Origin: Piscinibacter defluvii
GTDB taxonomy: Bacteria > Pseudomonadota > Gammaproteobacteria > Burkholderiales > Burkholderiaceae_C
Assembly: GCF_004011805.1 (NCBI RefSeq)
Contig: NZ_ML137199.1
Coordinates: forward strand, 64,088 to 128,087
Reading direction: 5' to 3'
Length of the DNA stretch: 64,000 nucleotides
In this document: positions 32,875 to 41,199 of the stretch, in pieces
Position numbering within the stretch: the first letter of the stretch is position 1
How the letters are laid out: every line of letters begins with the position of its first letter
Position numbers and translations under genes: made by a program
Notes under the pieces: model-generated
What the model saw: the letters and a program-made list of their open reading frames with translations, nothing else
Databases searched by the model: none
What the model was told of the DNA's origin: nothing

Positions 32875-34836
32875 ATGAGATTCCAGTTCAAGGCGGGCCT
32901 GGGCCTGCTCGCGGCCGCGGTGGCGGCCGTCGTCGTGGGGGGCTGCGGCGGCAGCGACGAACCGGCGGCCGAGGTGGTGCTGCGCGGCGGCAAGGTGGTG
33001 ACGATGGACGGCCAGCGCCGCATCGCGCAGGCGCTGGCGGTGCGCGACGGGCGCATCACCTTCGTCGGCACCGATGCGCAGGCGACCGGCCACATCGGCG
33101 CACGCACCCAGGTGATCGAGCTCGGCGGCCGCATGCTGATGCCGGGCTTCGTCGATGCGCACCTGCATGCGCTGGCCGGCGGCCGCGCGCTGCTGGTGTG
33201 CGACCTGGCGTACGCGCCGCTGACCCGCGCGCAGCTGGCAGGCAAGCTGCAGGCCTGCCTGGACGCCAGCACCGACGCGGGCCCCGACGCCTGGCTCGAG
33301 GCGGTGAACTGGGACCGGCAGTCCACCGCCGCGCTCGACGCGGACCCGACGCGTGCGCTGCTCGACGGCCTGAGCACCACCCGCCCGATCGCGGTGACCT
33401 CGTCGGACTTCCATTCGGTGCTCGCCAACTCGCGGGCCTTCGCGCTGGCCGGCATCGACAAGGACACGCCCGATCCGGCCGGCGGCAAGTTCCTGCGCGA
33501 TGCCTCCGGCACGCCCAGCGGCATCTGCGAGGACGCGGCAGGCTTCCAGCTCAAGGCCGCGATCCCGCCCGACAGCGAGGCCGACCAGCTCGAGCAGGGC
33601 CGTGCCGCGCTGGCGGCCCTGCGCGAGCAGGGCATCACCAGCTTCATGGACGCCGCGGCGGGCGAGCCGCACCTGCGTGTGTTCAAGGCGCTGCGTGACA
33701 GCGGCGAGCTCACGGCGCGGGTGAACCTCGCGATCAACGTCGACGCCGAGAACGCGAACACGAACCCGGCCGACGAGATCGCCCACGCCAGGGCGCTGGC
33801 CGCGCAGGCCGACAGCGCCGCGCCCACGCCCGCACCCGGCGTGCGTGCGCGCACGGTCAAGGTCTTCCTCGACGGCGTGGTCAACGCCCCGGCCGACACC
33901 GGCGCGCTGCTGACGCCCTACCTGCAGAACATCGGCACCGAGGCCGCGCCGCAATGGGTGCCCGGCACCAACCGTGGCCAGCTCTACTACTCCCCCGCCT
34001 CGCTGAAGGCACTGATGCTGGCCTCAGCCGACGCGGGGCTGGACATGCACCTGCACGCCACCGGCGACCGCGGCGTGCGCACCGCGCTCGACGCCGTGGC
34101 CGCGCTGCGCCAGGCGCGGCCGAACGCCGACTTCCGCGCCGCGATCGCACACAACGAGACCGTGGCCGTGGCCGACTACCCGCGCTTCGCGGCGCTGGAC
34201 GTGATGGCCGCGATGTCGTTCCAGTGGGCGCAGCGTGCGCCGTACTCGATCGGCGACACCGAGAGCCACCTCGGCGCCGAGCGCTTCGCGCGCATGGAGC
34301 CCTCGGGCAGCCTGCAGCGCGCCGGCGCGCGCATCGTGCACGGCAGCGACTGGCCGATCGACCCGTTCGACACCTTCCTGGCGCTGAAGGTCGGCGTCAC
34401 GCGTTCGGGCGACCCGGCCAACCCGCACAGCGCCGCGAGCCTCGCGCCCATCTTCGAGGGCCCGATCAACGACGACCCGGCGCTCAGCCGCGATGCGGTG
34501 CTGGAGGCGATCACCCGCAATGCCGCGCACCAGCTGCGCCTCGAGCGCGAGATCGGCAGCCTGGAGCCGGGCAAGTTCGCCGACCTGATCGTGCTGGAGC
34601 GCGACTTCCTCGCCGTGCCCGACGAGGAACTGGGCCGCAACCGGGTGCTGCTGACGATGGTGGGCGGCAAGGTGGTGGCCGCGCTGGCGCCTTTCGACGG
34701 CACGCTGAGCGCGGCGCAGAAGGCGGGCAACGCACGCGCCCGGCTGCTGAGCCCGCGCGGCTCGGCGGGGCATGCGATCCCGTCGACCGTGCCCGGGGCG
34801 CCACATGCGCACGGTGGGGACGGGCACAACCACTGA
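32875..34836 (+). CDS. Amidohydrolase family lipoprotein (YtcJ-like)
   Basis: A 653-residue metal-dependent hydrolase of the amidohydrolase_3/YtcJ type. A lipobox VVVGGC puts the lipidated cysteine at residue 24, so it is exported and membrane-attached. The metal motif DAHLH has His96 and His98. Later motifs include MHLHATGDRGVRTALD, FRAAIAHNET, VHGSDWPIDPFDTF and EPGKFADLIVL. The C-terminus ends in a His-rich tail (HAHGGDGHNH). A GGAGGAG site precedes the ATG. Substrate unknown; YtcJ relatives act on amides, lactams or N-acyl compounds. Confidence 0.9.
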   Translation: MRFQFKAGLGLLAAAVAAVVVGGCGGSDEPAAEVVLRGGKVVTMDGQRRIAQALAVRDGRITFVGTDAQATGHIGARTQVIELGGRMLMPGFVDAHLHALAGGRALLVCDLAYAPLTRAQLAGKLQACLDASTDAGPDAWLEAVNWDRQSTAALDADPTRALLDGLSTTRPIAVTSSDFHSVLANSRAFALAGIDKDTPDPAGGKFLRDASGTPSGICEDAAGFQLKAAIPPDSEADQLEQGRAALAALREQGITSFMDAAAGEPHLRVFKALRDSGELTARVNLAINVDAENANTNPADEIAHARALAAQADSAAPTPAPGVRARTVKVFLDGVVNAPADTGALLTPYLQNIGTEAAPQWVPGTNRGQLYYSPASLKALMLASADAGLDMHLHATGDRGVRTALDAVAALRQARPNADFRAAIAHNETVAVADYPRFAALDVMAAMSFQWAQRAPYSIGDTESHLGAERFARMEPSGSLQRAGARIVHGSDWPIDPFDTFLALKVGVTRSGDPANPHSAASLAPIFEGPINDDPALSRDAVLEAITRNAAHQLRLEREIGSLEPGKFADLIVLERDFLAVPDEELGRNRVLLTMVGGKVVAALAPFDGTLSAAQKAGNARARLLSPRGSAGHAIPSTVPGAPHAHGGDGHNH

Positions 34837-34954
34837 CGAGCTGTGAACAGGGGCCGGGCCGGAACAAGGACCGCATCGGCCGGCATTTCCGGCGGCAGTG
34901 GCATGCGCTGCGCGGCATGATGGATGCCGGTGCCACTGCCGTCCTCGTGCCGCC

Positions 34955-35266
34955 ATGTCATCCCCGACCATCATCGCCGACCGCGGCGAATTCATCGACG
35001 CCTTGCGTGCGTTGCGCCGCGGACACGTGCTGGTGCACGCCGCCGAGACCTGGGGCGGCTGCACGATCGACGGCGGCATCTTGCGCACGGCCTTCCGCCC
35101 GCTGACCGACTACCACCTGGTCGACGAGTACGAGAACCCGCAGGGCTTCGAGCACGTGCGCTACTTCAGGCTCAACGCCCGCGGGCGCGAGTTCGCCGAG
35201 CGCGCCTGCCGCGCCTGGGAACGCCGCCCCCTCCTGGAACGCCTCGCCACCCGGTTGTTGGGCTGA
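34955..35266 (+). CDS. Small protein of unknown function
   Basis: A 103-residue protein, MSSPTIIADRGEFIDALRALRRGHVLVHAAE... I do not recognise a domain. It has a basic, arginine-rich C-terminus with ERRPLLERLATRLLG and no signal peptide or membrane helix. The central part (GGCTIDGGILRTAFRPLTDYHLVDEYENPQGFEHVRYFRL) looks like a small beta-rich fold. The frame is open for 19 codons before the chosen ATG. It ends within the repeat region and faces the TIR-like gene. Confidence 0.65.
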   Translation: MSSPTIIADRGEFIDALRALRRGHVLVHAAETWGGCTIDGGILRTAFRPLTDYHLVDEYENPQGFEHVRYFRLNARGREFAERACRAWERRPLLERLATRLLG

Positions 35267-35381
35267 GCCCGGACGTGCGGGTGTCCCTGCGGACACCCGC
35301 TCGCCTGGCGAAGGACCGGGCGCCTGCAGGCGCACGGGCTGGGGCGAGCCCGGACGTGCGGGTGTCCCTGCGGACACCCGC
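35265..35381. repeat. Two copies of a 36-base hairpin repeat between convergent genes
   Basis: A 36-base unit begins GAGCCCGGACGTGCGGGTG at 35265 and again at 35346, both copies identical. Each contains a strong stem, GCGGGTGTCC paired with GGACACCCGC around a CTGC loop. A separate palindrome GCGCCTGCAGGCGC-like sequence follows each unit. They fill most of the 146 bases between two convergent genes, so termination or mRNA protection on both strands is plausible, although there is no T run. Confidence 0.75.
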
Positions 35382-35412
35382 GCGCCTGCAGGCGCGCGGG
35401 CCACGGCGCGCC

Positions 35413-36426
35413 CTACCGGAAGCGCAGGTCGGCGATGCGCTGCTTCACCAGCGCCTGAGCCGCGGCCGAGAACGGGTCGCGCATGGTGGCCGCCTCGGCC
35501 TCGTCCAGGCGCCGCATGCGCACGCCCTTCTCGCGCACCGGGGCGTGGCCTCCCTGGATCTCGGCGACCCGGATGTCGTAGTACCAGCCGCGGCCGCTGG
35601 AAGGCGCCTCGCGCGAGTCGAAGCTGACCTGACCCTGCCCGGCGATGGCCGCCCCGCGCGCGCTCTCGTGGAACCCCTGCCAGCGGTAGTGCAGCGTCGG
35701 CGGATCGTCCAGCTGCAACGCGGCGTCGGCCTGCCACTCGGCCAGGCGGCCGCCGTCCAGGTCGTAGGCGTCGCCGCGCAGCACGGCACCGTTGGTCACC
35801 GGGTCGAGGCCGATGGTCACCAGGCTGAGGGCCGACTGGTCGTCGTCGCCGTCGCGCATGCGCTCCCACCACAGGCCCTCGATGCGGCGCAGGAACTGCC
35901 AGCGCTGCTGCTGCCGCCGGCGCTCGTCGCCGTCGGGCCGGTAGCGCGTGCCGTGTTGCGCCAGCTGCTCCCGGATGCGCTTCTTCAGTTCGCGCGCCCG
36001 TTCCGCCAGTCCGGGCCGCACCCGGCGCGTCATCTGCTCGGGCGGCCAGTACTCGGCCGCCTTGACGCCGGACAGGTCGCTGGCAATCTGGGTGCTCGAG
36101 TCGTGCTCGACGAAGAAGGTGCAGCGCTCGCGCCCGATGCGGCCGATGAACAGGCCGAGCTCGAAGATCACGTTGTCGCGCGGCAGCACGACCTGGACGC
36201 CGCGCTTGTTGGCCAGGTCGTCGCCGGTCATCACGACGACGGCGAAGTCCGCCGTGTCGAGGGCCTTCTCGAGCGACTCGATGTAGACCGCACTGAAGGC
36301 GAACTCGCTGTCCCAAACCCGCACCGTCCACTCGGCCGGCTCGGCCAGCGCCTCGGCGATCGCGCGGGCGACCGGCAGGCGCTCGGTCGACGAGGCGACG
36401 AAGATCACCGGCTTGTCGGAGATCAC
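35413..36426 (-). CDS. TIR-like domain protein with a C-terminal beta-barrel-like domain
   Basis: A 337-residue protein. Residues 6-125 match the TIR-like nucleotide-binding family (PF10137 type): VIFVASSTERLPVARAIAEAL, WDSEFAFSAVYIESLEKALDTADFAVVVMTGDD and RDNVIFELGLFIGRIGRERC. Glu50 in the YIESLEKAL helix is the candidate catalytic residue by analogy to NAD-cleaving TIR enzymes. From about 165 a second domain begins with IEGLWWERM, a GxW-like start, followed by alternating beta-strands; this resembles a calycin or lipocalin-like barrel, which is my inference. The GTG start at 36426 overlaps the stop of the upstream 5'-nucleotidase (GTGA). No CD-NTase is nearby. Confidence 0.85.
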   Translation of the reverse strand: MISDKPVIFVASSTERLPVARAIAEALAEPAEWTVRVWDSEFAFSAVYIESLEKALDTADFAVVVMTGDDLANKRGVQVVLPRDNVIFELGLFIGRIGRERCTFFVEHDSSTQIASDLSGVKAAEYWPPEQMTRRVRPGLAERARELKKRIREQLAQHGTRYRPDGDERRRQQQRWQFLRRIEGLWWERMRDGDDDQSALSLVTIGLDPVTNGAVLRGDAYDLDGGRLAEWQADAALQLDDPPTLHYRWQGFHESARGAAIAGQGQVSFDSREAPSSGRGWYYDIRVAEIQGGHAPVREKGVRMRRLDEAEAATMRDPFSAAAQALVKQRIADLRFR

Positions 36427-37343
36427 GGCATTCCCTCCACGGTGTTGGCGACCCCGCTGGCCACGTGCCCCGCCGGCACGTGCGGCGCAGCGTTCTCGAT
36501 GTGGCCGGTCTGGTCGTCGAAGAAGAAGTCCGGCTCGAACTCGCGCAGGAACTCCCCCTTGGGCAGGCCGCCGAGGAACATCGCCTCGTCGACCTCGATG
36601 CGCCAGGCCATCAGCGTGCGGATCGCGCGCTCGTGCGCCGGCGCGCTGCGCGCCGTGACCAGCGCGGTGCGGATGCGCATGTGGCGCGCCGGCTCGCGCT
36701 GCAGCCGGTGCAGCGCCTCGAGCAGCGGCTTGAACGGCCCGGGCGCCAGCGGCATCGCGGCGCGGTCGCGTTCGTGGCTCTGGAAGGCGTCCAGCCCGTC
36801 GGACTGGAACACCCGCTCGGCCTCGTCGGAGAACAGCACCGCGTCGCCGTCGAAGGCGATGCGTACCTCGTCCGGGTGGGCGTCGGAGGCACGTGCCGAC
36901 TGCGGGTAGACGCGTGCCGCGGGCACGCCGGCGGCCAGCGCCGAGCGCACGTCGGCCTCGTTGGTGGACAGGAACAGGTTGGCCGCCAGCGGCCGCAGGT
37001 AGCGCCAGGGCGGCTGGCCACGCGTGAACACGCCGCGCTGGATCGGCAGGCCGACCTGCTGGGCGGAGCGGAACACGCGCATGCCCGACACCGGGTCATT
37101 GCGCGACAGGATCACCACCTCGACGCGTTGCGCCGGCTCCGCCCCCGCGGCGTTGAAGGCCAGCAGCTTGTTGACCAGGGAGAACGCCACGCCGGGCTTG
37201 GCGGTGCGCTCCAGCCGCTCGAGCTGCAGCTGCATGTAGGCGCGGTCGTCGCTGGCCTCGAAGACCCGGTTCTCCTCCTCGAAGTCGAACAGCGCGCGCG
37301 ACGAGATGGCGACGACGAGCTGACCGGCGAGGCTGACGGGCAT
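36423..37343 (-). CDS. Cytosolic 5'-nucleotidase I family protein
   Basis: A 306-residue protein of the 5'-nucleotidase family PF06189 (cN-I type, AMP-preferring in animals). Family patterns are LVVAISSRALFDFEEENRVFE at the N-terminus, VNKLLAFN, VEVVILSRNDPVSGMRVFRSA, the catalytic-type AFDGDAVLFSDEAERVF, and LGGLPKGEFLREFEPDFFFDDQ near the end. The start at 37343 is preferred because it gives the usual short leader before LVVAISSR; an ATG four codons upstream is possible. It is the first gene of a tight two-gene unit with the TIR-like gene, overlapping it by four bases. Confidence 0.88.
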   Translation of the reverse strand: MPVSLAGQLVVAISSRALFDFEEENRVFEASDDRAYMQLQLERLERTAKPGVAFSLVNKLLAFNAAGAEPAQRVEVVILSRNDPVSGMRVFRSAQQVGLPIQRGVFTRGQPPWRYLRPLAANLFLSTNEADVRSALAAGVPAARVYPQSARASDAHPDEVRIAFDGDAVLFSDEAERVFQSDGLDAFQSHERDRAAMPLAPGPFKPLLEALHRLQREPARHMRIRTALVTARSAPAHERAIRTLMAWRIEVDEAMFLGGLPKGEFLREFEPDFFFDDQTGHIENAAPHVPAGHVASGVANTVEGMP

Positions 37344-37383
37344 GGCGGGGATCATAGCCAGGGCCCGGCGCCGGGCCCGCCGG

Positions 37384-38235
37384 TCAACCGTGTCCGGCAG
37401 TGCGCCGGAACTGCCCCGGTGTCGTGCCCACCTTCTGCGCGAACGCGCGCGTCAGCTGGCTCTGGTCGGCAAAACCGCATTGCACGGCAACCTCGGCCAG
37501 CGGCAGGCCCTGCCGGATCAGCAGCTGCGCATGTTCCACGCGGCGCTGGATCAGGTACTGGTGCGGCGACCGACCCGTCGCGTGCCTGAAGGCGCGCGTG
37601 AACTGGCGCGGGCCCAACCCCGCGGCCGCGGCCAGCTGCTCGAGCGGGATCGGCTCGGCGAAGCGGGCCTCGATGAGATCGATGGCGCGCCGGCTGGCGC
37701 GTGCCGCGCTCGCGCGCGGCGTCGTGTCGCGCACGCCCGCGAGGTGCGCGACCAGGGCCGCGATCAGCGAATCCCCCACCAGCGCGCCGGCCGGGCTGCC
37801 CTGCGCGAGGTCGGCCCACAGCCCGTCGAAGATCAGCCCGGGCAGCGTCGCGCCCGGGATCGGGGCGGGGGTGGACGAGCGCAGCGGCCGGTCGTCGCCG
37901 AGCACCTCGGCCGCCCGGCCGCCGTCGATGAACAGGAACTGCGAGCGACCGCCCGAGCGCCATTCGAAGCGCTGTTCGTCGCCGGGCTGGCACAGCGCGA
38001 AGCCGGGCGGGATCTCGATCCAGTCGCGCTGGCCGAGCGCACGGTGGCCCTCATGGTGCATCACGCGCACGATGCAGTAGCGCTCGTGGGCATGGTCGAC
38101 CACGCCTTCGCGCGCGCCGTCGATGTCGGTGAAGTACGCGCCCTGCCAGCCGACCCGCGCGCTGTCGAGCAGGAAGCGCGGCATCACGGAGACGTTGTAG
38201 AGCCCGTGCGGGCCGGGCAGGGGGGCGATGGGCAT
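37384..38235 (-). CDS. AraC-family transcriptional regulator
   Basis: A 283-residue regulator. The N-terminal domain (residues 20-150) looks like an AraC cupin-type sensor with HEGHRALGQRDWIEIPPGFALCQPG. The C-terminal double helix-turn-helix is at about 180-280: IPLEQLAAAAGLGPRQFTRAFRHATGRSPHQYLIQRRVEHAQLLI and LPLAEVAVQCGFADQSQLTRAFAQKVGTTPGQFR. It is divergent from the tannase-like gene with 191 bases between, and is the likely regulator of that gene. A longer in-frame start is possible. Confidence 0.92.
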   Translation of the reverse strand: MPIAPLPGPHGLYNVSVMPRFLLDSARVGWQGAYFTDIDGAREGVVDHAHERYCIVRVMHHEGHRALGQRDWIEIPPGFALCQPGDEQRFEWRSGGRSQFLFIDGGRAAEVLGDDRPLRSSTPAPIPGATLPGLIFDGLWADLAQGSPAGALVGDSLIAALVAHLAGVRDTTPRASAARASRRAIDLIEARFAEPIPLEQLAAAAGLGPRQFTRAFRHATGRSPHQYLIQRRVEHAQLLIRQGLPLAEVAVQCGFADQSQLTRAFAQKVGTTPGQFRRTAGHG

Positions 38236-38426
38236 GGCGGGGCTGACGGGTGGCGGGCATGGTAGGCGGTGCCCCACCGGCATCGCATGCGGGGAAGCCC
38301 CGGGGGCCGCTTTCGACAACACCGGCCCGTTTCGACAAGACCCGCCGCCCCGGCCTTCCTAGATTGGCGATCGGCCCGCGCGCCCGTGGCGCGGCGCCGC
38401 TACACGTCCAACCAAGGAGGAGACCC

Positions 38427-40079
38427 ATGCCCTGCCACCCGAAGCTCGCGCTGGCCCTGGCCGCCGGCGTCCTCGCCGCCTGCGGTGGCGGCGGCGATGC
38501 GCCCCGCACGCTCGCCTGCAGCGATCTGGTCACCGCCAAGCTCGACATCCCGAACCTGCAGGTCGCAAGCGCCGTGGAGGTGCCGGCCTCCGGAGCGCTG
38601 CCGGCGCACTGCCGGGTCAACGGCGCGCTGAACGAGCGCACCGGGATCGACCGCAAGCCCTACGCGATCGGCTTCGAGCTGCGCACGCCCGCGCCCGAGG
38701 CCTGGAACGGCAAGTTCTTCTTCCAGGGCGGTGGTGGCACGAACGGCTTCATCGTGCCGGCCACCGGCAACCTGCTCAACGCGCCCACCGGCACGGCGCT
38801 GGAGCGCGGCTACGCGGTGGCGAGCACCGACGGCGGCCACGACGGCGGGCAGTCCGACGTGAGCTTCGCCATCGATCCGCAGGCGCGCAGCGACTATGGG
38901 TACAACGCCGTCGGCCAGGTCACCCTGGCCGCGAAGACGCTGCTGCAGGCCCGCTTCGGCCGCGCACCGGAGCGCTCGTACCTGCTGGGCTGCTCCAACG
39001 GCGGGCGCGACGCGATGGTGGCCGCGTCGCGCTTTGCCGACCAGTTCGACGGCTTCGTCGCCGCCAATCCCGGCTTCAACCTGCCCAAGGCTGCGGTCGC
39101 GCAGCAGTGGGACACGCAGCAGTTCATGTCCGCGGCCGGACCGGGGCAGCTGCCGAAGGACGCCTTCCCGGCCTCGGCGATGACGCTCGTGTCGCAGAAG
39201 GTCCTGGAGCGTTGCGACGCGCTGGACGGCCTGGCCGACGGCATCGTCAATGATCGTGCACGCTGTCGCAGCCGCTTCGACCTCGACCGGGATGTGCCCA
39301 CCTGCGCTGGCGCACCCGCGGCCGACTGCCTGAGCGCGCCGCAGAAGACCGCGCTGCGCAACATCTTCGCCGGCCCGCGCAACAACGCCGGTGATCGCCT
39401 CTACGCCAGCTGGCCGCTGGATCCGGGCGTGTCGGGGCAGAACTGGCGCTTCTGGAAACTCGATGCCGGTTTTGCGCCGCTGCCCTTCAACACCTTGATC
39501 GGCGCCGGCGCGATGGGCTTCATCTTCACGTCGCCACCGGATGCACCGGACCTGAGCGATGCCGGTTTCGCCTACCAGCTCGGCTTCAGCATGGACAGCG
39601 ACGCACCGAAGATCTTCGCCACCACGACGACCTACCGCGAGTCCGCCATGGAGTTCATGACGCCACCGAACCCGACGCGGCTGACCACGCTGAAGGCACG
39701 CGGCAAGCTGATCGTGGTGCATGGCACGGCCGACCCGGTGTTCTCGGCCGACGACAGCATCGCCTGGTACGACGCGCTGACGGCGGCCGACCCGGCTGCC
39801 GCGGCCTACGCGCGCCTGTTCCTCGTGCCTGGCATGAACCACTGCGGCGGCGGCCCGGCCACCGACCGCTTCGACATGCTGACGGCGCTGGAGAACTGGG
39901 TCGAGAAGGGCCGTGCGCCCGACGTGGTGGTGGCCACCGTCAACGCCGCCGATCCCGACGTGATGGCCGCCGGCTGGCCGGCCCGGCGCAGCCGGCCCCT
40001 GTGCGCCTACCCGAAGCAGGCCCTGCTCCGGGCGGGGGCGGCCGACACCGAGAGCGCTGCATCGTTCGAATGCCGCTGA
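38427..40079 (+). CDS. Tannase/feruloyl esterase family lipoprotein
   Basis: A 550-residue exported esterase. A lipobox LAAC puts the lipid cysteine at residue 19. The nucleophile motif GCSNGGR has Ser190 next to Cys189. The acid and histidine lie in HGTADPVFSADDS and GMNHCGGGP, so the linked CS...D...HC pattern of the tannase family is complete. The AAGGAGGAG site sits seven bases before the ATG, and the upstream part of the open frame is unrelated. Its role would be release of phenolic acids from esters outside the cell, which fits the hydroxycinnamate-type operon in this window. Confidence 0.9.
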   Translation: MPCHPKLALALAAGVLAACGGGGDAPRTLACSDLVTAKLDIPNLQVASAVEVPASGALPAHCRVNGALNERTGIDRKPYAIGFELRTPAPEAWNGKFFFQGGGGTNGFIVPATGNLLNAPTGTALERGYAVASTDGGHDGGQSDVSFAIDPQARSDYGYNAVGQVTLAAKTLLQARFGRAPERSYLLGCSNGGRDAMVAASRFADQFDGFVAANPGFNLPKAAVAQQWDTQQFMSAAGPGQLPKDAFPASAMTLVSQKVLERCDALDGLADGIVNDRARCRSRFDLDRDVPTCAGAPAADCLSAPQKTALRNIFAGPRNNAGDRLYASWPLDPGVSGQNWRFWKLDAGFAPLPFNTLIGAGAMGFIFTSPPDAPDLSDAGFAYQLGFSMDSDAPKIFATTTTYRESAMEFMTPPNPTRLTTLKARGKLIVVHGTADPVFSADDSIAWYDALTAADPAAAAYARLFLVPGMNHCGGGPATDRFDMLTALENWVEKGRAPDVVVATVNAADPDVMAAGWPARRSRPLCAYPKQALLRAGAADTESAASFECR

Positions 40080-40181
40080 CGCGCGACACGCGCGCCTTCG
40101 GCAACCAATGAAACACGGGCGGGCGGGCCTGAAAAACGCACGTCACAGTCGGCCGCCATCATCTGAGGCATCCCACCGGAG

Positions 40182-40394
40182 ATGCCCATGACCCAGCTGC
40201 TCGCCTTCGCCCGTCCCCTCTCGCTCGGCTGGGTGGTGCTGTCGCAACGCCTGGCACGCGCGCCGCAGCCGCGCCGGCCCACCTTCGCGCTGACCGAGCC
40301 GGCGGTGTTCCGCAGCGAGTGTTTCGCCGAGGACCTGCCCGAGCATGCCGCGAAACCGATGAAACAAGGACGCCGGGCCAAGAAGCGCGGCTGA
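40182..40394 (+). CDS. Possible small basic protein
   Basis: A 70-codon frame in the 379-base gap between the tannase-like gene and the response regulator. It has a GGAG before the second ATG (40188), a hydrophobic patch (LLAFARPLSLGWVVL) and a strongly basic C-terminus (MKQGRRAKKRG). Codon choice is like that of its neighbours. I see no known family and the opposite strand also carries an open frame here, so coding is uncertain. The rest of the gap shows nothing clear. Confidence 0.3.
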   Translation: MPMTQLLAFARPLSLGWVVLSQRLARAPQPRRPTFALTEPAVFRSECFAEDLPEHAAKPMKQGRRAKKRG

Positions 40395-40458
40395 AACCGG
40401 CCGGCGCCAGCATGGCGCGCGTCGATATCATCGGCCCCTCCGGCCGTCGCGCGCCTCC

Positions 40459-41199
40459 ATGAACACCACTCCCGCCGCCGAAGCGCCGTTCCAGATCCTG
40501 GCCGTCGACGACGAGCCCGAGCTGCGCCAGCTGCTGGCCGAGTACTTCGGCCGGCACGGCTTCGCGGTGCGCCAGGCGAGCGACGCCGCCGCCGCGCGCC
40601 AGCTGATCGCCCAGGCGGTGCCGCAGCTGGCCATCCTGGACATCAACATGCCCGGCGAGAACGGGCTGTCGCTGGCGCGCTGGCTGCGCGAGGCGCATCC
40701 CCAGGTCGGGCTGATCATGCTGACCACGGCCGGCGAGTCGGTCGACCGCATCGTCGGCCTGGAGCTCGGTGCCGACGACTACATCCCCAAGCCCTTCGAG
40801 CTGCGCGAGCTGCTGGCGCGGGTGCGCGCGCTGCAGCGCCGCCTGGCCGCCCCGCCTGCGGCCGCCGCGCCGGCCGAGGAGCCGACCCGCCGCGTACGTT
40901 TCGGTCCCTGCACGCTCGATCTCGACCAACGCCGCCTGTTCGGCGCCGAGGGCCACGAGATCGAGATCAGCGCAGCCGAGTACGACCTGCTGGCGCTGTT
41001 CGCGCGCCACCCGAACCGCCCGCTGAACCGCGACCAGATCATGGAGCAGGCGCACAACCGCGGCTGGGACGTGTTCGACCGCTCGATCGACCTGCGCGTG
41101 ATGCGCCTGCGCCGCAAGATCGAGCGCAACCCCGACAAGCCCGAGGTGCTGAAGACCGTGCGCAACGTCGGCTACGTGTACGTGCCGACGGCGGCGTGA
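40459..41199 (+). CDS. OmpR-family response regulator
   Basis: A 246-residue response regulator. The receiver domain (residues 12-125) has the acidic pocket VDDEPE and phospho-acceptor Asp61 in LAILDINMPGENG, with the switch threonine in MLTTAGES and lysine in IPKPFELREL. A winged-helix OmpR-type DNA-binding domain follows (about 145-245), with DQIMEQAHNRGWDVFDRSIDLRVMRLRRKIE. Its TGA overlaps the GTG of the histidine kinase gene, so the two are coupled. Confidence 0.95.
   Translation: MNTTPAAEAPFQILAVDDEPELRQLLAEYFGRHGFAVRQASDAAAARQLIAQAVPQLAILDINMPGENGLSLARWLREAHPQVGLIMLTTAGESVDRIVGLELGADDYIPKPFELRELLARVRALQRRLAAPPAAAAPAEEPTRRVRFGPCTLDLDQRRLFGAEGHEIEISAAEYDLLALFARHPNRPLNRDQIMEQAHNRGWDVFDRSIDLRVMRLRRKIERNPDKPEVLKTVRNVGYVYVPTAA

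Noticed and set aside
40007-40381. A 124-codon minus-strand frame opposite the small gene at 40182
   Set aside because: It overlaps the end of the tannase-like gene, lacks a ribosome-binding site and has no recognisable pattern.
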